This document shows, in pieces, positions 29,969-37,687 of a stretch of 64,000 bases of DNA. The first letter of the stretch is position 1; each line of letters opens with the position of its first letter. A program made the position numbers and the translations under genes. Below the pieces are notes generated by a model, which was given only the letters and a program-made list of their open reading frames with translations, did no database searches and was not told the DNA's origin. This stretch comes from Calothrix sp. C42_A2020_038 (lineage in GTDB: Bacteria; Cyanobacteriota; Cyanobacteriia; Cyanobacteriales; Nostocaceae). The stretch covers positions 372,001 through 436,000 of the forward strand of contig JACYLQ010000005.1 in assembly GCA_015272395.1 (NCBI GenBank), in the 5' to 3' direction.

Positions 29969-30223
29969 TGTCCTTTGTTTTGTCTTCCGTGTAAAATCTC
30001 ATTTGTTAGGGGCAGCAAGATATGAGGCTGTTTTCCCCGTGTTAGCTAATATATAGCCCGAAACTTACAGATTCTAGCGCTCGTTGGAGTGTAAGCGCAA
30101 CCCATAACCACAAATTAATGTTGATTTAATTCTCAACTTACTTTATTAGTTTCCTCAAGATAACGCATTTAAGGGCGTATTGACGTAATTATTCTCTATT
30201 CCCAGAATTAATAACATAGACCA

Positions 30224-30440
30224 CTAGGTAGCAGGCACCAGAACTTGATTATCAATCCAGGTCAAAAGTTCAAAAAAACTGCGAGCTAAAGACGAAAGAA
30301 TCATTCGATCTTGCTGTCCCCATAACAAAAGGGATGGTAATTTGAGACTGGTTAAAATCGAATGAATACAGGGACTAAATTCCTTACTCATCATACTCTT
30401 TAGGATTGCACAAAAAGCTGGTGGGTTATTGAATGCTGCG
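30224..30440 (-). pseudogene. C-terminal fragment of an alpha/beta hydrolase
   Basis: On the minus strand, residues reading SMMSKEFSPCIHSILTSLK and LPSLLLWGQQDRMI match the region just before the catalytic Asp of alpha/beta hydrolases. The part with the catalytic Asp/His, and the whole N-terminal half with the nucleophile, are missing or changed. The upstream end runs into the glycosyltransferase remnant. The stop codon TAG is the first triplet of a family B element end (TAGTGG, minus strand). This is a non-functional remnant. Confidence 0.55.
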
Positions 30441-30901
30441 AGTATAGAGAAGGCAATGGAGTTAACCAACATCCCTATTTTCCTTACGCAGGCGCCAGTA
30501 ATCTTGGTGTTAAACGTTCAGTTCATGAAATGGTTTGTGGTTTCGATGAAACAATGCTTTTACTCGAAGATGTTGACTACTGCTGGAGAATTCAAAAGGC
30601 AGGGAAAACACTTAATTGTGCAAAAGCACTTGTTCATTTTAGATTTCGTAGCACTGTTGAAGGTTTGTACAGTCGATATTGGAAATTAGCTTGTTACGAT
30701 GTTTTGCTCCATCAAAAGCATCAACAACTAGGTATGCCAAAGTTGATCAAATGGCAGGATTTTGTCAAAGATGCAGCTATTTTTCCTGTAAAATTCATAG
30801 TGAAAGTTCGTAATCGAGAAAGTTTGGTAAGGTGGTTATTAGATTTTGTGTGGTTTGCAGGGCATTTACAAGGTTGCATAAAGTACAAGTATCTTCCCTG
30901 A
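30404..30901 (+). pseudogene. C-terminal fragment of a family 2 glycosyltransferase
   Basis: The frame ending at 30901 reads QHPYFPYAGASNLGVKR then VCGFDETMLLLEDVDYCWRI. This is the acceptor-side ED(V)D motif region of GT2 rhamnosyltransferase-like enzymes, followed by a normal C-terminus. The nucleotide-binding N-terminal 200 residues are gone; the frame is closed by a TAG at about 30401, and no start with a ribosome site is seen. A 123-residue protein from ATG 30530 could be made but would lack the donor site. It abuts the hydrolase fragment head to head. Confidence 0.65.
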
Positions 30902-31016
30902 TAAATCTACCAGTTTCAACTCCTCATTAGTGGGCGGTTTAATGAACCCAGCCCAAGCATCCTTATTCCCTTCTAAAATAATCCTGAAGTAAATATACTG
31001 TTCTACTGTAATATCT

Positions 31017-32492
31017 ATGACTACTGCTGCTCCAGTCAAAACAGAGTACGAGGCGATTATTGGTTTAGAAACCCATTGTCAGCTAAGTACCAACACTAAA
31101 ATATTCTCGGATAGTTCAACAGCCTTCGGCGCCGACCCCAACACAAACATTGACCCAGTTTGTATGGGTTTACCGGGAGTATTACCAGTACTCAACCAAA
31201 AAGTACTAGAATATGCTGTCAAAGCAGGTTTAGCGCTGAATTGCCAAATCGCAAAATATAGTAAATTTGATCGCAAGCAATATTTTTATCCTGATTTACC
31301 CAAAAATTACCAAATTTCGCAGTACGATTTACCAATTGCTGAACATGGCTGGTTAGAAATCGAGTTAATTGATAAAGATGGTAATCCAATTCGTAAAAAA
31401 ATAGGTATTACCCGTCTCCACATGGAAGAAGATGCTGGTAAACTCGTTCACGCAGGTAGTGATAGGTTAGCTGGTTCTACTTACTCACTGGTAGACTACA
31501 ACCGTGCGGGTGTTCCATTAGTAGAAATAGTATCGGAACCTGACTTACGTTCTGGGCAAGAAGCAGCAGAATACGCACAAGAACTGCGTCGAATTATGCG
31601 CTACTTAGGCGTGAGCGACGGTAACATGCAAGAAGGTTCGTTGCGCTGTGACGTTAATATATCTGTTCGCCCAGTTGGACAAAAAGAATTCGGCACTAAA
31701 GTTGAAATCAAAAACATGAACTCCTTCAGTGCTATTCAAAAAGCAATTGAGTACGAAATTGAACGACAAATTGCTGCTGTCGAAGCTGGTGAACCAATTA
31801 TCCAAGAAACACGTTTGTGGGAAGAAGGTTCGCAACGCACTATTAGTATGCGGAAAAAAGAAGGTTCTAGTGATTACCGTTATTTCCCCGAACCCGATTT
31901 AGGCCCTATCGAAGTTTCCTCTGAACAATTAAACATATGGAAAAGCGAGTTACCCGAACTTCCTGCCCAAAAACGCTATCGTTATGAAACCGAATTGGGA
32001 CTTTCTGCATACGATGCGCGCGTACTTACTGAAGAACGCACAGTTTCTGAATATTTTGAAACAGTGATTAATTGTGGTGCCAGTGCCAAAGCAGCAGCAA
32101 ACTGGATTACACAAGATATCGCAGCTTATCTCAACAAACAAAAACTTGCTATCACTGATATTGGTTTAACCCCGCAAAACTTAGCAGATGTTATTACCCG
32201 TATAGAAAGCGGTAAAATCAGTAATGCTATCGCAAAAGAAAAGCTAGCCGATTTACTCAACGGTGTAACCCCTGAAAAAGCATTTGCAGGTAAAGAACTT
32301 ATTAGCGACCCCAATGTCCTCGAACCGATCATTGACGAAGTTATCGCCGCTAATCCCAAAGAATACGAGAAATACAAAGGTGGCAATGTCAATCTTAAAG
32401 GTTTCTTCGTCGGACAAGTCCTCAAAAAAACAAACAAACTTGCTGAACCCCGTCTCACCAATGACTTGGTAGAGAAAAAGCTAAATGCCTAA
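31017..32492 (+). CDS. gatB: Asp/Glu-tRNA(Asn/Gln) amidotransferase subunit B
   Basis: 491 residues. The family signatures are clear: YEAIIGLETHCQLSTNTKIF, GLPGVLPVLN, KFDRKQYFYPDLPKNYQISQ, and LHMEEDAGKLVH. The C-terminal YqeY-like domain (ITRIESGKISNAIAKEKLAD) binds tRNA. With GatA and GatC it converts Glu-tRNA(Gln) to Gln-tRNA(Gln), which cyanobacteria need. gatA and gatC are not in the window, as is usual in this phylum. Downstream lies the RNA array. Confidence 0.97.
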   Translation: MTTAAPVKTEYEAIIGLETHCQLSTNTKIFSDSSTAFGADPNTNIDPVCMGLPGVLPVLNQKVLEYAVKAGLALNCQIAKYSKFDRKQYFYPDLPKNYQISQYDLPIAEHGWLEIELIDKDGNPIRKKIGITRLHMEEDAGKLVHAGSDRLAGSTYSLVDYNRAGVPLVEIVSEPDLRSGQEAAEYAQELRRIMRYLGVSDGNMQEGSLRCDVNISVRPVGQKEFGTKVEIKNMNSFSAIQKAIEYEIERQIAAVEAGEPIIQETRLWEEGSQRTISMRKKEGSSDYRYFPEPDLGPIEVSSEQLNIWKSELPELPAQKRYRYETELGLSAYDARVLTEERTVSEYFETVINCGASAKAAANWITQDIAAYLNKQKLAITDIGLTPQNLADVITRIESGKISNAIAKEKLADLLNGVTPEKAFAGKELISDPNVLEPIIDEVIAANPKEYEKYKGGNVNLKGFFVGQVLKKTNKLAEPRLTNDLVEKKLNA

Positions 32493-32569
32493 TATTCTTT
32501 ACAAAAAATTTACAAACAAAAGCTGGTTAGGGGGTAGCGCACCTCACCCCAACAATGATATTGTGTGTT

Positions 32570-32626
32570 AAGTAGATGCACCCTGATGAATCCGGAGAGC
32601 TATAAAAGTAGCTCTCTTTTTTTTTT
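32570..32626 (+). ncRNA. NsiR1-like tandem small RNA, copy 1
   Basis: The conserved core AAGTAGATGCACCCTGATGA starts here, followed by TCCGGAGAGC and a hairpin (GAGAGC/GCTCTC) with a run of ten T. Upstream are GCGCACCTCACCCC and an AT-rich -10-like stretch. The predicted RNA is about 57 nt. The start is inferred from the conserved block, not mapped. Confidence 0.6.
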
Positions 32627-32777
32627 GAGTTTTTCCAATATTTCAGGCAATCCGAATCATCATGATATTCCCCTTTTCTTCATATTATTTTGCCGCAATC
32701 AAATTTTCTTAACAATCTTTTTAGAACAAATACGATAATGGGTATTACCCCTCATCCCCAAAATGCTATACTATGCT

Positions 32778-32828
32778 AAGTAGATGCACCCTGATGATCC
32801 GGAGAGCTACGCAAGTGGCTCTCTTTTT
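32778..32828 (+). ncRNA. NsiR1-like tandem small RNA, copy 2
   Basis: Same core, with GATCCGGAGAGC then stem GAGAGC/GCTCTC and T5. A TATACTATG -10-like box lies just before the core, and CCCCTCATCCCC further upstream replaces the CACCTCA block. It is 208 bp from copy 1. Confidence 0.65.
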
Positions 32829-32958
32829 GTTTGTTTGTTAAATAGTACTAAAAAACTAGTATGAATATCAAGATTACTTTAAGTATTTATCGCAATAACT
32901 TTACAAAAAATCTATATAAGGGGTGACGCACCTCATCCCAAAATTGATATACTATGCT

Positions 32959-33017
32959 AAGTAGATGCACCCTGATGATTCGGAGAGAGAGCCACTTGGG
33001 CTTCTCTCTTTTTTTTT
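32959..33017 (+). ncRNA. NsiR1-like tandem small RNA, copy 3
   Basis: Same core with GATTCGGAGAG, a longer and slightly imperfect stem (AGAGAGCC/GGCTTCTCT) and T9. Upstream are GGGGTGACGCACCTCATCCC and TATACTATG. It is 181 bp from copy 2. Confidence 0.65.
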
Positions 33018-33111
33018 GCTTTTTTTGTTGTAGTATAGATAACAATTTCAAAAAAAAATTGCAATAAGATGAGGGGTAATGCACAGCAGACCCGAATTAG
33101 TGTATTATGTT

Positions 33112-33168
33112 ATGTAGATGCACCCTGATGATCTGGAGAGTTGCCGAAGTGGCTCTCTCTTTTTTTTT
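33112..33168 (+). ncRNA. NsiR1-like tandem small RNA, copy 4
   Basis: The core is kept except for its first bases (ATGTAGATGCACCCTGATGA). GATCTGGAGAG and a stem with GGCTCTCTC and T9 follow. The upstream block is more diverged (GGGGTAATGCACAGCAGACCC). It is 153 bp from copy 3 and 110 bp before argJ. Confidence 0.6.
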
Positions 33169-33280
33169 GCCTATTTATCATTGGTGATTAGCTGTTAATT
33201 ACTTCATTAGTAAAATACCATGCTTGTGGTGACACTATATTGATATAATCGCCAGTCAAATCATAATTGCAGGAAAAGTC

Positions 33281-34597
33281 ATGGCAGACTGGCATGAGAT
33301 TAGTGGTGGAGTCACGGCACCGAAAGGGTATCGGGCAACAGGGATAAAGGCTGGACTAAAGCCTTCGGGGTTGCCGGATTTAGCGTTGATACTGTCAGAT
33401 GTAGATGCGATTGCAGCAGGTGTATTTACTAGCAGTCACGTTAAAGCAGCGTGTGTAGATTATTGTCGAGAGCGGTTGCAGACGAAGCAAATAACTCGCG
33501 CGATTCTTTGTAATGCGGGGCAGGCGAATGCGGCAACAGGAGAGCAGGGGATGCGTGATGCACTTGAAAGTGCGAATATTTTGGCCAAAGAGTTAAATAT
33601 TTCCCCTGATTCAGTATTGTTGGCGTCAACAGGTGTAATTGGTCAGCGCATTAAAATGGATGCAATGCGAAGTGGAATCCCAAAGCTTGTTGCAGCACTT
33701 TCGGAAACAGGTTCAGATGCGGCAGCAACAGCAATTATTACTACCGATTTAGTAACCAAGTCAATTGCGTTAGAGACAACGATTGGTGATCGGGCAGTAC
33801 GAATTGGTGGTATTGCTAAAGGTTCAGGGATGATTCATCCCAACATGGCAACCTTACTCGCATTTGTTACGTGTGATGCTGCTGTTTCACAACATTTATG
33901 GCAACAAATGCTTTCGCGCGCTGCCGATAGAAGCTTTAATGCCATAACTGTAGATGGAGATACAAGTACTAACGATAGTTTAATTGCCCTTGCTAACGGT
34001 CAATCTCGAACCCCTGCAATTACAGAAATGGGCAGTGAGGCAGAAAAATTAGAAGCGATGTTGACAGCTGTATGTCAACATTTAGCTAAAGCTATTGCTC
34101 GTGATGGCGAAGGTGCGACTTGCTTGATAGAAGTACAGGTAACAGGGGCGCCGAATGAAAACGCAGCTCGTCAAGTCGCAAAAACCATCGTTGGTTCATC
34201 ACTTGTAAAGTCTGCAATATTTGGACGTGACCCCAACTGGGGAAGAATAGCAGCAGCAGCAGGACGCGCGGGAGTAGTTTTTGAACAAGAGAATTTGCGA
34301 ATTCAGCTTGGTAATTTTTTATTGATGGAAAACGGACAACCACTACCATTTGACCGTACAGCGGCAAGTAATTACTTGAAACATACAGCCGCAAACTCAA
34401 GTATGCCAGGATTTATCGCCACCAATATGAGCAATGACCTAAAGCTTGAAGTTGATCGTAGTACTATACCCCCACAACGAGTGGATAACCCGGTAATAAT
34501 TAAAGTTAGCATTGGTAACGGTCACGGTTCTGGTAAAGCTTGGGGTTGTGATTTGAGTTATGACTACGTGAAAATAAACGCCGAGTATACAACTTGA
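33281..34597 (+). CDS. argJ: Bifunctional ornithine acetyltransferase / N-acetylglutamate synthase
   Basis: 438 residues starting MADWHEISGGVTAPKGYRA, the usual cyanobacterial start. It has the self-cleavage site HPNMATLLAF, where the peptide bond before Thr is cut and Thr becomes the nucleophile. Other motifs are NAGQANAATG, ITVDGDTSTND and DPNWGRI. The C-terminus GCDLSYDYVKINAEY is canonical. It transfers the acetyl group from N-acetylornithine to glutamate, recycling acetyl in arginine synthesis. It lies alone, after the RNA array and before a half mobile element. Confidence 0.97.
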   Translation: MADWHEISGGVTAPKGYRATGIKAGLKPSGLPDLALILSDVDAIAAGVFTSSHVKAACVDYCRERLQTKQITRAILCNAGQANAATGEQGMRDALESANILAKELNISPDSVLLASTGVIGQRIKMDAMRSGIPKLVAALSETGSDAAATAIITTDLVTKSIALETTIGDRAVRIGGIAKGSGMIHPNMATLLAFVTCDAAVSQHLWQQMLSRAADRSFNAITVDGDTSTNDSLIALANGQSRTPAITEMGSEAEKLEAMLTAVCQHLAKAIARDGEGATCLIEVQVTGAPNENAARQVAKTIVGSSLVKSAIFGRDPNWGRIAAAAGRAGVVFEQENLRIQLGNFLLMENGQPLPFDRTAASNYLKHTAANSSMPGFIATNMSNDLKLEVDRSTIPPQRVDNPVIIKVSIGNGHGSGKAWGCDLSYDYVKINAEYTT

Positions 34598-34650
34598 CAT
34601 GATACTCTATTAGTACAAAAGATTACCTGAATAGAAGTAAAGTAATAATA

Positions 34651-34721
34651 CTCCCCCTTCCCGCATCTGGGAAGGGGGGTTAGGTTTTACGTAGCGTTTT
34701 CCAGATAATGTGAAAAGTCAG
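34651..34721 (-). mobile_element. Half copy of MITE-like family A, inverted
   Basis: Read on the minus strand it starts CTGACTTTTCACATTATCTG and runs through TACGTAAAACCTAACCCCCC to the CCCAGATGCGGGAAGGGGGAG hairpin, matching the left half of the copies at 3153 and 44434. The right half and its terminal repeat are missing. It ends two bases from the stop of the DUF2721 gene. Confidence 0.7.
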
Positions 34722-34723
34722 CT

Positions 34724-35197
34724 TTATTGCGATAACGCGCGTCTGATTTCACTTTGAGTTAGTTGATGGGAATCGTGAAACTCTCTAAGATTAATCGCTA
34801 AACCAATAAGCGATGTTGACGTACCTACCAAGAAAAATATTAGCGCTGTTAATGCAATTGTTGCAGACTGAGTTTGATAAGCAATCGCAATCATAAACAT
34901 GTTGATAACGTATAACATTACAGCTATATACATAACCGTAATAGCTTGATGGACTTGAACATAATGCCTCATCATTATGGGTAATTCGTTATCGATATAA
35001 TCAAGCCGTTCACTTTTATAAACCGATTCATGTTGATCATCCAATAACTTTAGCCGTTCACGTGCCATCTCTCGTAATCGATGATTGAGGTTGCTATAAC
35101 GTCCATGCATCCCATTCAATATTAATGCAGATGCACTAATCATTACCACGGGAGCAAGAATATATTGCATTGCCCTGGCAGTAGTTTCGATATCCAT
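34724..35197 (-). CDS. DUF2721 membrane protein
   Basis: 157 residues from ATG 35197 (MDIETTARAMQYILAPVVM), the family-like start; a longer frame begins at 35245. Three membrane helices: about 9-29, 75-95 and 105-127. Between the first two is a charged stretch SNLNHRLREMARERLKLLDD, typical of DUF2721. The function is unknown. It lies after cysC on the same strand with a hairpin between them. Confidence 0.85.
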   Translation of the reverse strand: MDIETTARAMQYILAPVVMISASALILNGMHGRYSNLNHRLREMARERLKLLDDQHESVYKSERLDYIDNELPIMMRHYVQVHQAITVMYIAVMLYVINMFMIAIAYQTQSATIALTALIFFLVGTSTSLIGLAINLREFHDSHQLTQSEIRRALSQ

Positions 35198-35305
35198 GCT
35201 TTTTTCTCTATGGATGTAATTACGCAAATCGCCTACTGTTGTCATCTATATCATGTGATATTAATTGTAATTTGTATGTAATATTTAACACATTTGAGTT
35301 TGAAA

Positions 35306-35339
35306 AGACTCGCGACTTCTCGCGCGAAGTCAGGAGTCT
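35306..35339 (-). terminator. Terminator-like hairpin after cysC
   Basis: The arms at 35306-35318 and 35327-35339 match at 11 of 13 positions, with a CTCGCGCG loop. On the minus strand the stem ends in TTTTC, about 50 bp past the cysC stop, so it separates cysC from DUF2721. Confidence 0.5.
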
Positions 35340-35389
35340 AAAGAATCCAATATATTTTCGACTTTATTGCTTACAGATGTATTCTTTTT

Positions 35390-35980
35390 TTAGAAAATAT
35401 CGCTAGCTTGTAAGTTACTACCGTTTTGACTATACATTAAAGGCAGGTAATATCCCAACTCTTCCATTTTCCTCAAAACTTTACCTGCACTTTCGGCAAT
35501 TGTTTCTTGGTGTGTATTACAAGTCACTTCCGGAAATAGAGGTGGTTCATAAGGGTCATCAATACCAGTAAAGTTCTTTATTTCTCCTGCGCGAGCTTTT
35601 TTGTATAGACCTTTGGTATCACGCTGCTCGCATATTTCCAAAGGTGCATTTACGTATACTTCCACAAAATCAGCCATATCGCGACGCATTTCAGTACGGA
35701 TTTGACGGTAAGGTGAAATTACTGATACAAGTACAATTACATCATTACGTACCAACAAATTTGCAACGTAACCGATACGGCGAATATTTTCATCACGGTC
35801 TTCTTTGCTAAAACCCAATCCTTTAGTTAGGCATTGTCGTAATACGTCACCATCAAGAACTTCTACTTTATAACCTTGAGAACGCAATTCATTCTCGACG
35901 ACACAACTAATAGTAGTTTTTCCGGCGCCGCTCAATCCGGTAAACCACACTGTTAAGCCTTTTTGCTCAAGTCTCATCAT
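35390..35980 (-). CDS. cysC: Adenylylsulfate kinase
   Basis: 196 residues. The P-loop GLSGAGKTT (about 15-23), DGDVLRQCL, RDENIRRIGYVA and the ISPYRQIR motif are all present, as are VYVNAPLEICEQRD and GLYKKARAGEIKNFTGIDDPYE. It phosphorylates adenylylsulfate to PAPS, for sulfation or assimilation. It is stand-alone, not fused to ATP sulfurylase. The C-terminal 15 residues after YLPLMY are not typical. Either of the two opening ATGs may be used. Confidence 0.96.
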   Translation of the reverse strand: MMRLEQKGLTVWFTGLSGAGKTTISCVVENELRSQGYKVEVLDGDVLRQCLTKGLGFSKEDRDENIRRIGYVANLLVRNDVIVLVSVISPYRQIRTEMRRDMADFVEVYVNAPLEICEQRDTKGLYKKARAGEIKNFTGIDDPYEPPLFPEVTCNTHQETIAESAGKVLRKMEELGYYLPLMYSQNGSNLQASDIF

Positions 35981-36528
35981 ACGAGTTCACTAATTCCGTA
36001 ACTAAACAGCACCAAACGATAAGAAGCTAAATCTCAGATTCATTTTCAGAATCATTTGACGTATCAAATTATTAACATAGATTAAGCTTATACATCATCG
36101 TTCCTTCTCTAGTTACGAATGTAAGATTAAATACCTCTATCACAAGATAGATATATTCCTTAACAATTAAATCACCCCACTCCAAACCTCTCCCCAAGCT
36201 TTGGTTTGTATCAAAAGTTTTAGGGTGTAGAAAGATTAGGAACGGATGTAACAGTGAGACCACGCAGTGCGGTGTCGGTTTGGGTCTTGCTTGCATTGGC
36301 GAACCCGAAGGGATAATTGATTTTAAATGACCGTGGTAGTTGGTGTATAGCAACAATTGCTGTCCGCAAAGCATCTCCTAAAAAGGATACCTCTGGCAAT
36401 CATCCCTCTTTTTGGTTGACGTTAAAGATGGTATAATCACTAATTCATCCGTTGCAAGCTAACACCCCAAAATTTATGACACAGACCATTAGTAAATAAA
36501 AATCATGTCATCTTTCAAAACATAGCCA
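35981..36528. repeat. Intergenic with repeat family D copy 2 and a family B end
   Basis: There is no supported gene in this 550-bp gap. 36220-36330 holds the same block order as 23711-23812 (ACGGATGTAAC, GCGGTGTCGGTTTGGGT, GCGAACCCGAAGGGAT). 36461-36491 holds a single family B end (CCCCAAAATTTATGACACAG then ACCATTAG). A minus-strand frame across 36072-36374 is repeat-derived and is not called. Confidence 0.6.
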
Positions 36529-37341
36529 CTAGTTTTTGGTTGAGCCTCGATAAATTCGATCGATTTGAGCATTTGAAAGTCGCGTCATCGGAAATCCTTG
36601 ATGTCTATCAAAAACCACTTCTTGGGGTTGTTCAATTGTATTTTGTCCATTTGAGAATGCTTTCGTGACATTACCATCTGGGTCTAAATCAAATAATGTT
36701 TCATCATCTGATATTGGCACCTGGCTTTGAGGTGAGACGTAAGAATGCGTTTCGGGGTCAAACGCTAAAACTTCTCCTGTTTCAATTTGATAAATCCATG
36801 CATAAATATTTAGTTGATTCTGATAAAGCTTGGAACGAATTACTGGATAAGTTCTCAAATTTTCAATTTGAGTCAATACATTCTCAGCAGTAATAATTTC
36901 GAGTAATTCTTCTCCTTTATAATGTCCGTAATGTTCTTTTACTAAAAGTCGCGTCGCTTCTGTGTACCTTAGCCAGTCATGCACTAGTGGCATTTCTTCA
37001 TCCAAGGTATGTAACTTCATTAACCCTTTCATGGCGCCGCAGTGCGAGTGACCACAAACAATAATTTGTCTAATCCCTAAAGCTTGTATGGCATATTCAA
37101 TCGTGGCGCCTTCACCACCATTAGTTGCTCCATAAGGAGGAATAATATTACCAGCATTGCGAATCACGAACAATTCGCCCAATTCAGCTTGCGTGATCAA
37201 GTTCGGATCTACGCGCGAGTCAGAACAAGTAATAAATAATACTCTAGGTTTTTGTCCTTGAGAAAGTTGTTCAAAAAGTTGTTGATGACTGCTGACATAT
37301 TTGGATTTATATTCTCGCAGCCCTTTGATTAATTTCTTCAT
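36529..37341 (-). CDS. ccaA: Beta-class carbonic anhydrase, CcaA/IcfA type
   Basis: 270 residues from ATG 37341 (MKKLIKGLREY), which matches the start of Synechocystis CcaA; an upstream TTG is not needed. Zinc ligands: Cys and Asp in ITCSDSRVDPNLIT, then His and Cys in VCGHSHCGAMKG. The C-terminal extension beyond the catalytic core ends AQIDRIYRGST, like the conserved tail that ties CcaA to the carboxysome. It interconverts CO2 and bicarbonate, likely inside the carboxysome. It is divergent from the large kinase. Assignment of the carboxysome role is by homology. Confidence 0.93.
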   Translation of the reverse strand: MKKLIKGLREYKSKYVSSHQQLFEQLSQGQKPRVLFITCSDSRVDPNLITQAELGELFVIRNAGNIIPPYGATNGGEGATIEYAIQALGIRQIIVCGHSHCGAMKGLMKLHTLDEEMPLVHDWLRYTEATRLLVKEHYGHYKGEELLEIITAENVLTQIENLRTYPVIRSKLYQNQLNIYAWIYQIETGEVLAFDPETHSYVSPQSQVPISDDETLFDLDPDGNVTKAFSNGQNTIEQPQEVVFDRHQGFPMTRLSNAQIDRIYRGSTKN

Positions 37342-37687
37342 TACAATTTCAGCTTGAAAATCAAAAACATACTGTAAATTTTCGCTCAAACGGTCTATTC
37401 AGTACCGATATGTTATTAATTTGTGAGGAACGCTTAAAGTATCAGTTAAGTATAACTTAAACTTTTGTCAAGAAAGATTACAAATTAAGAATTTAATTCT
37501 GAAGACTTATACGTTACATCCCTAAATAATATTTGCTTAAGAAAGATCAGTCAGTAATAAATCATACAAAGAAATTAACAATAATACTTATAAGTTTTTA
37601 ATATATATAATTTTTATAATTTCACCTTTTCAAGGGGAACTCTAAAGAAAAGCGATACAAATCTAAGATTTGAGGTGAAGTTATACT
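37342..37687. promoter_or_regulatory. Divergent promoter region ccaA / multi-kinase
   Basis: 345 bp, AT-rich, no gene. TTAAGTATAACTTAA at 37446-37460 is a perfect 6-bp inverted repeat with a 3-nt spacer, about 105 bp ahead of ccaA, and may be an operator. The kinase has GAGGTGAAG about 12 nt before its ATG. Confidence 0.35.

Noticed and set aside
30429-30689. An 86-codon frame beginning at 30429
   Set aside because: It is a shifted frame of the glycosyltransferase remnant, whose true frame carries the ED(V)D motif.
32530-33178. Could the four repeats be a CRISPR array?
   Set aside because: The units are only partly alike, spaced 153-208 bp, each with a promoter-like block and terminator. 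No uniform repeat/spacer pattern and no cas genes.
36072-36374. A 100-codon minus-strand frame
   Set aside because: It runs through repeat family D; composition is not protein-like.
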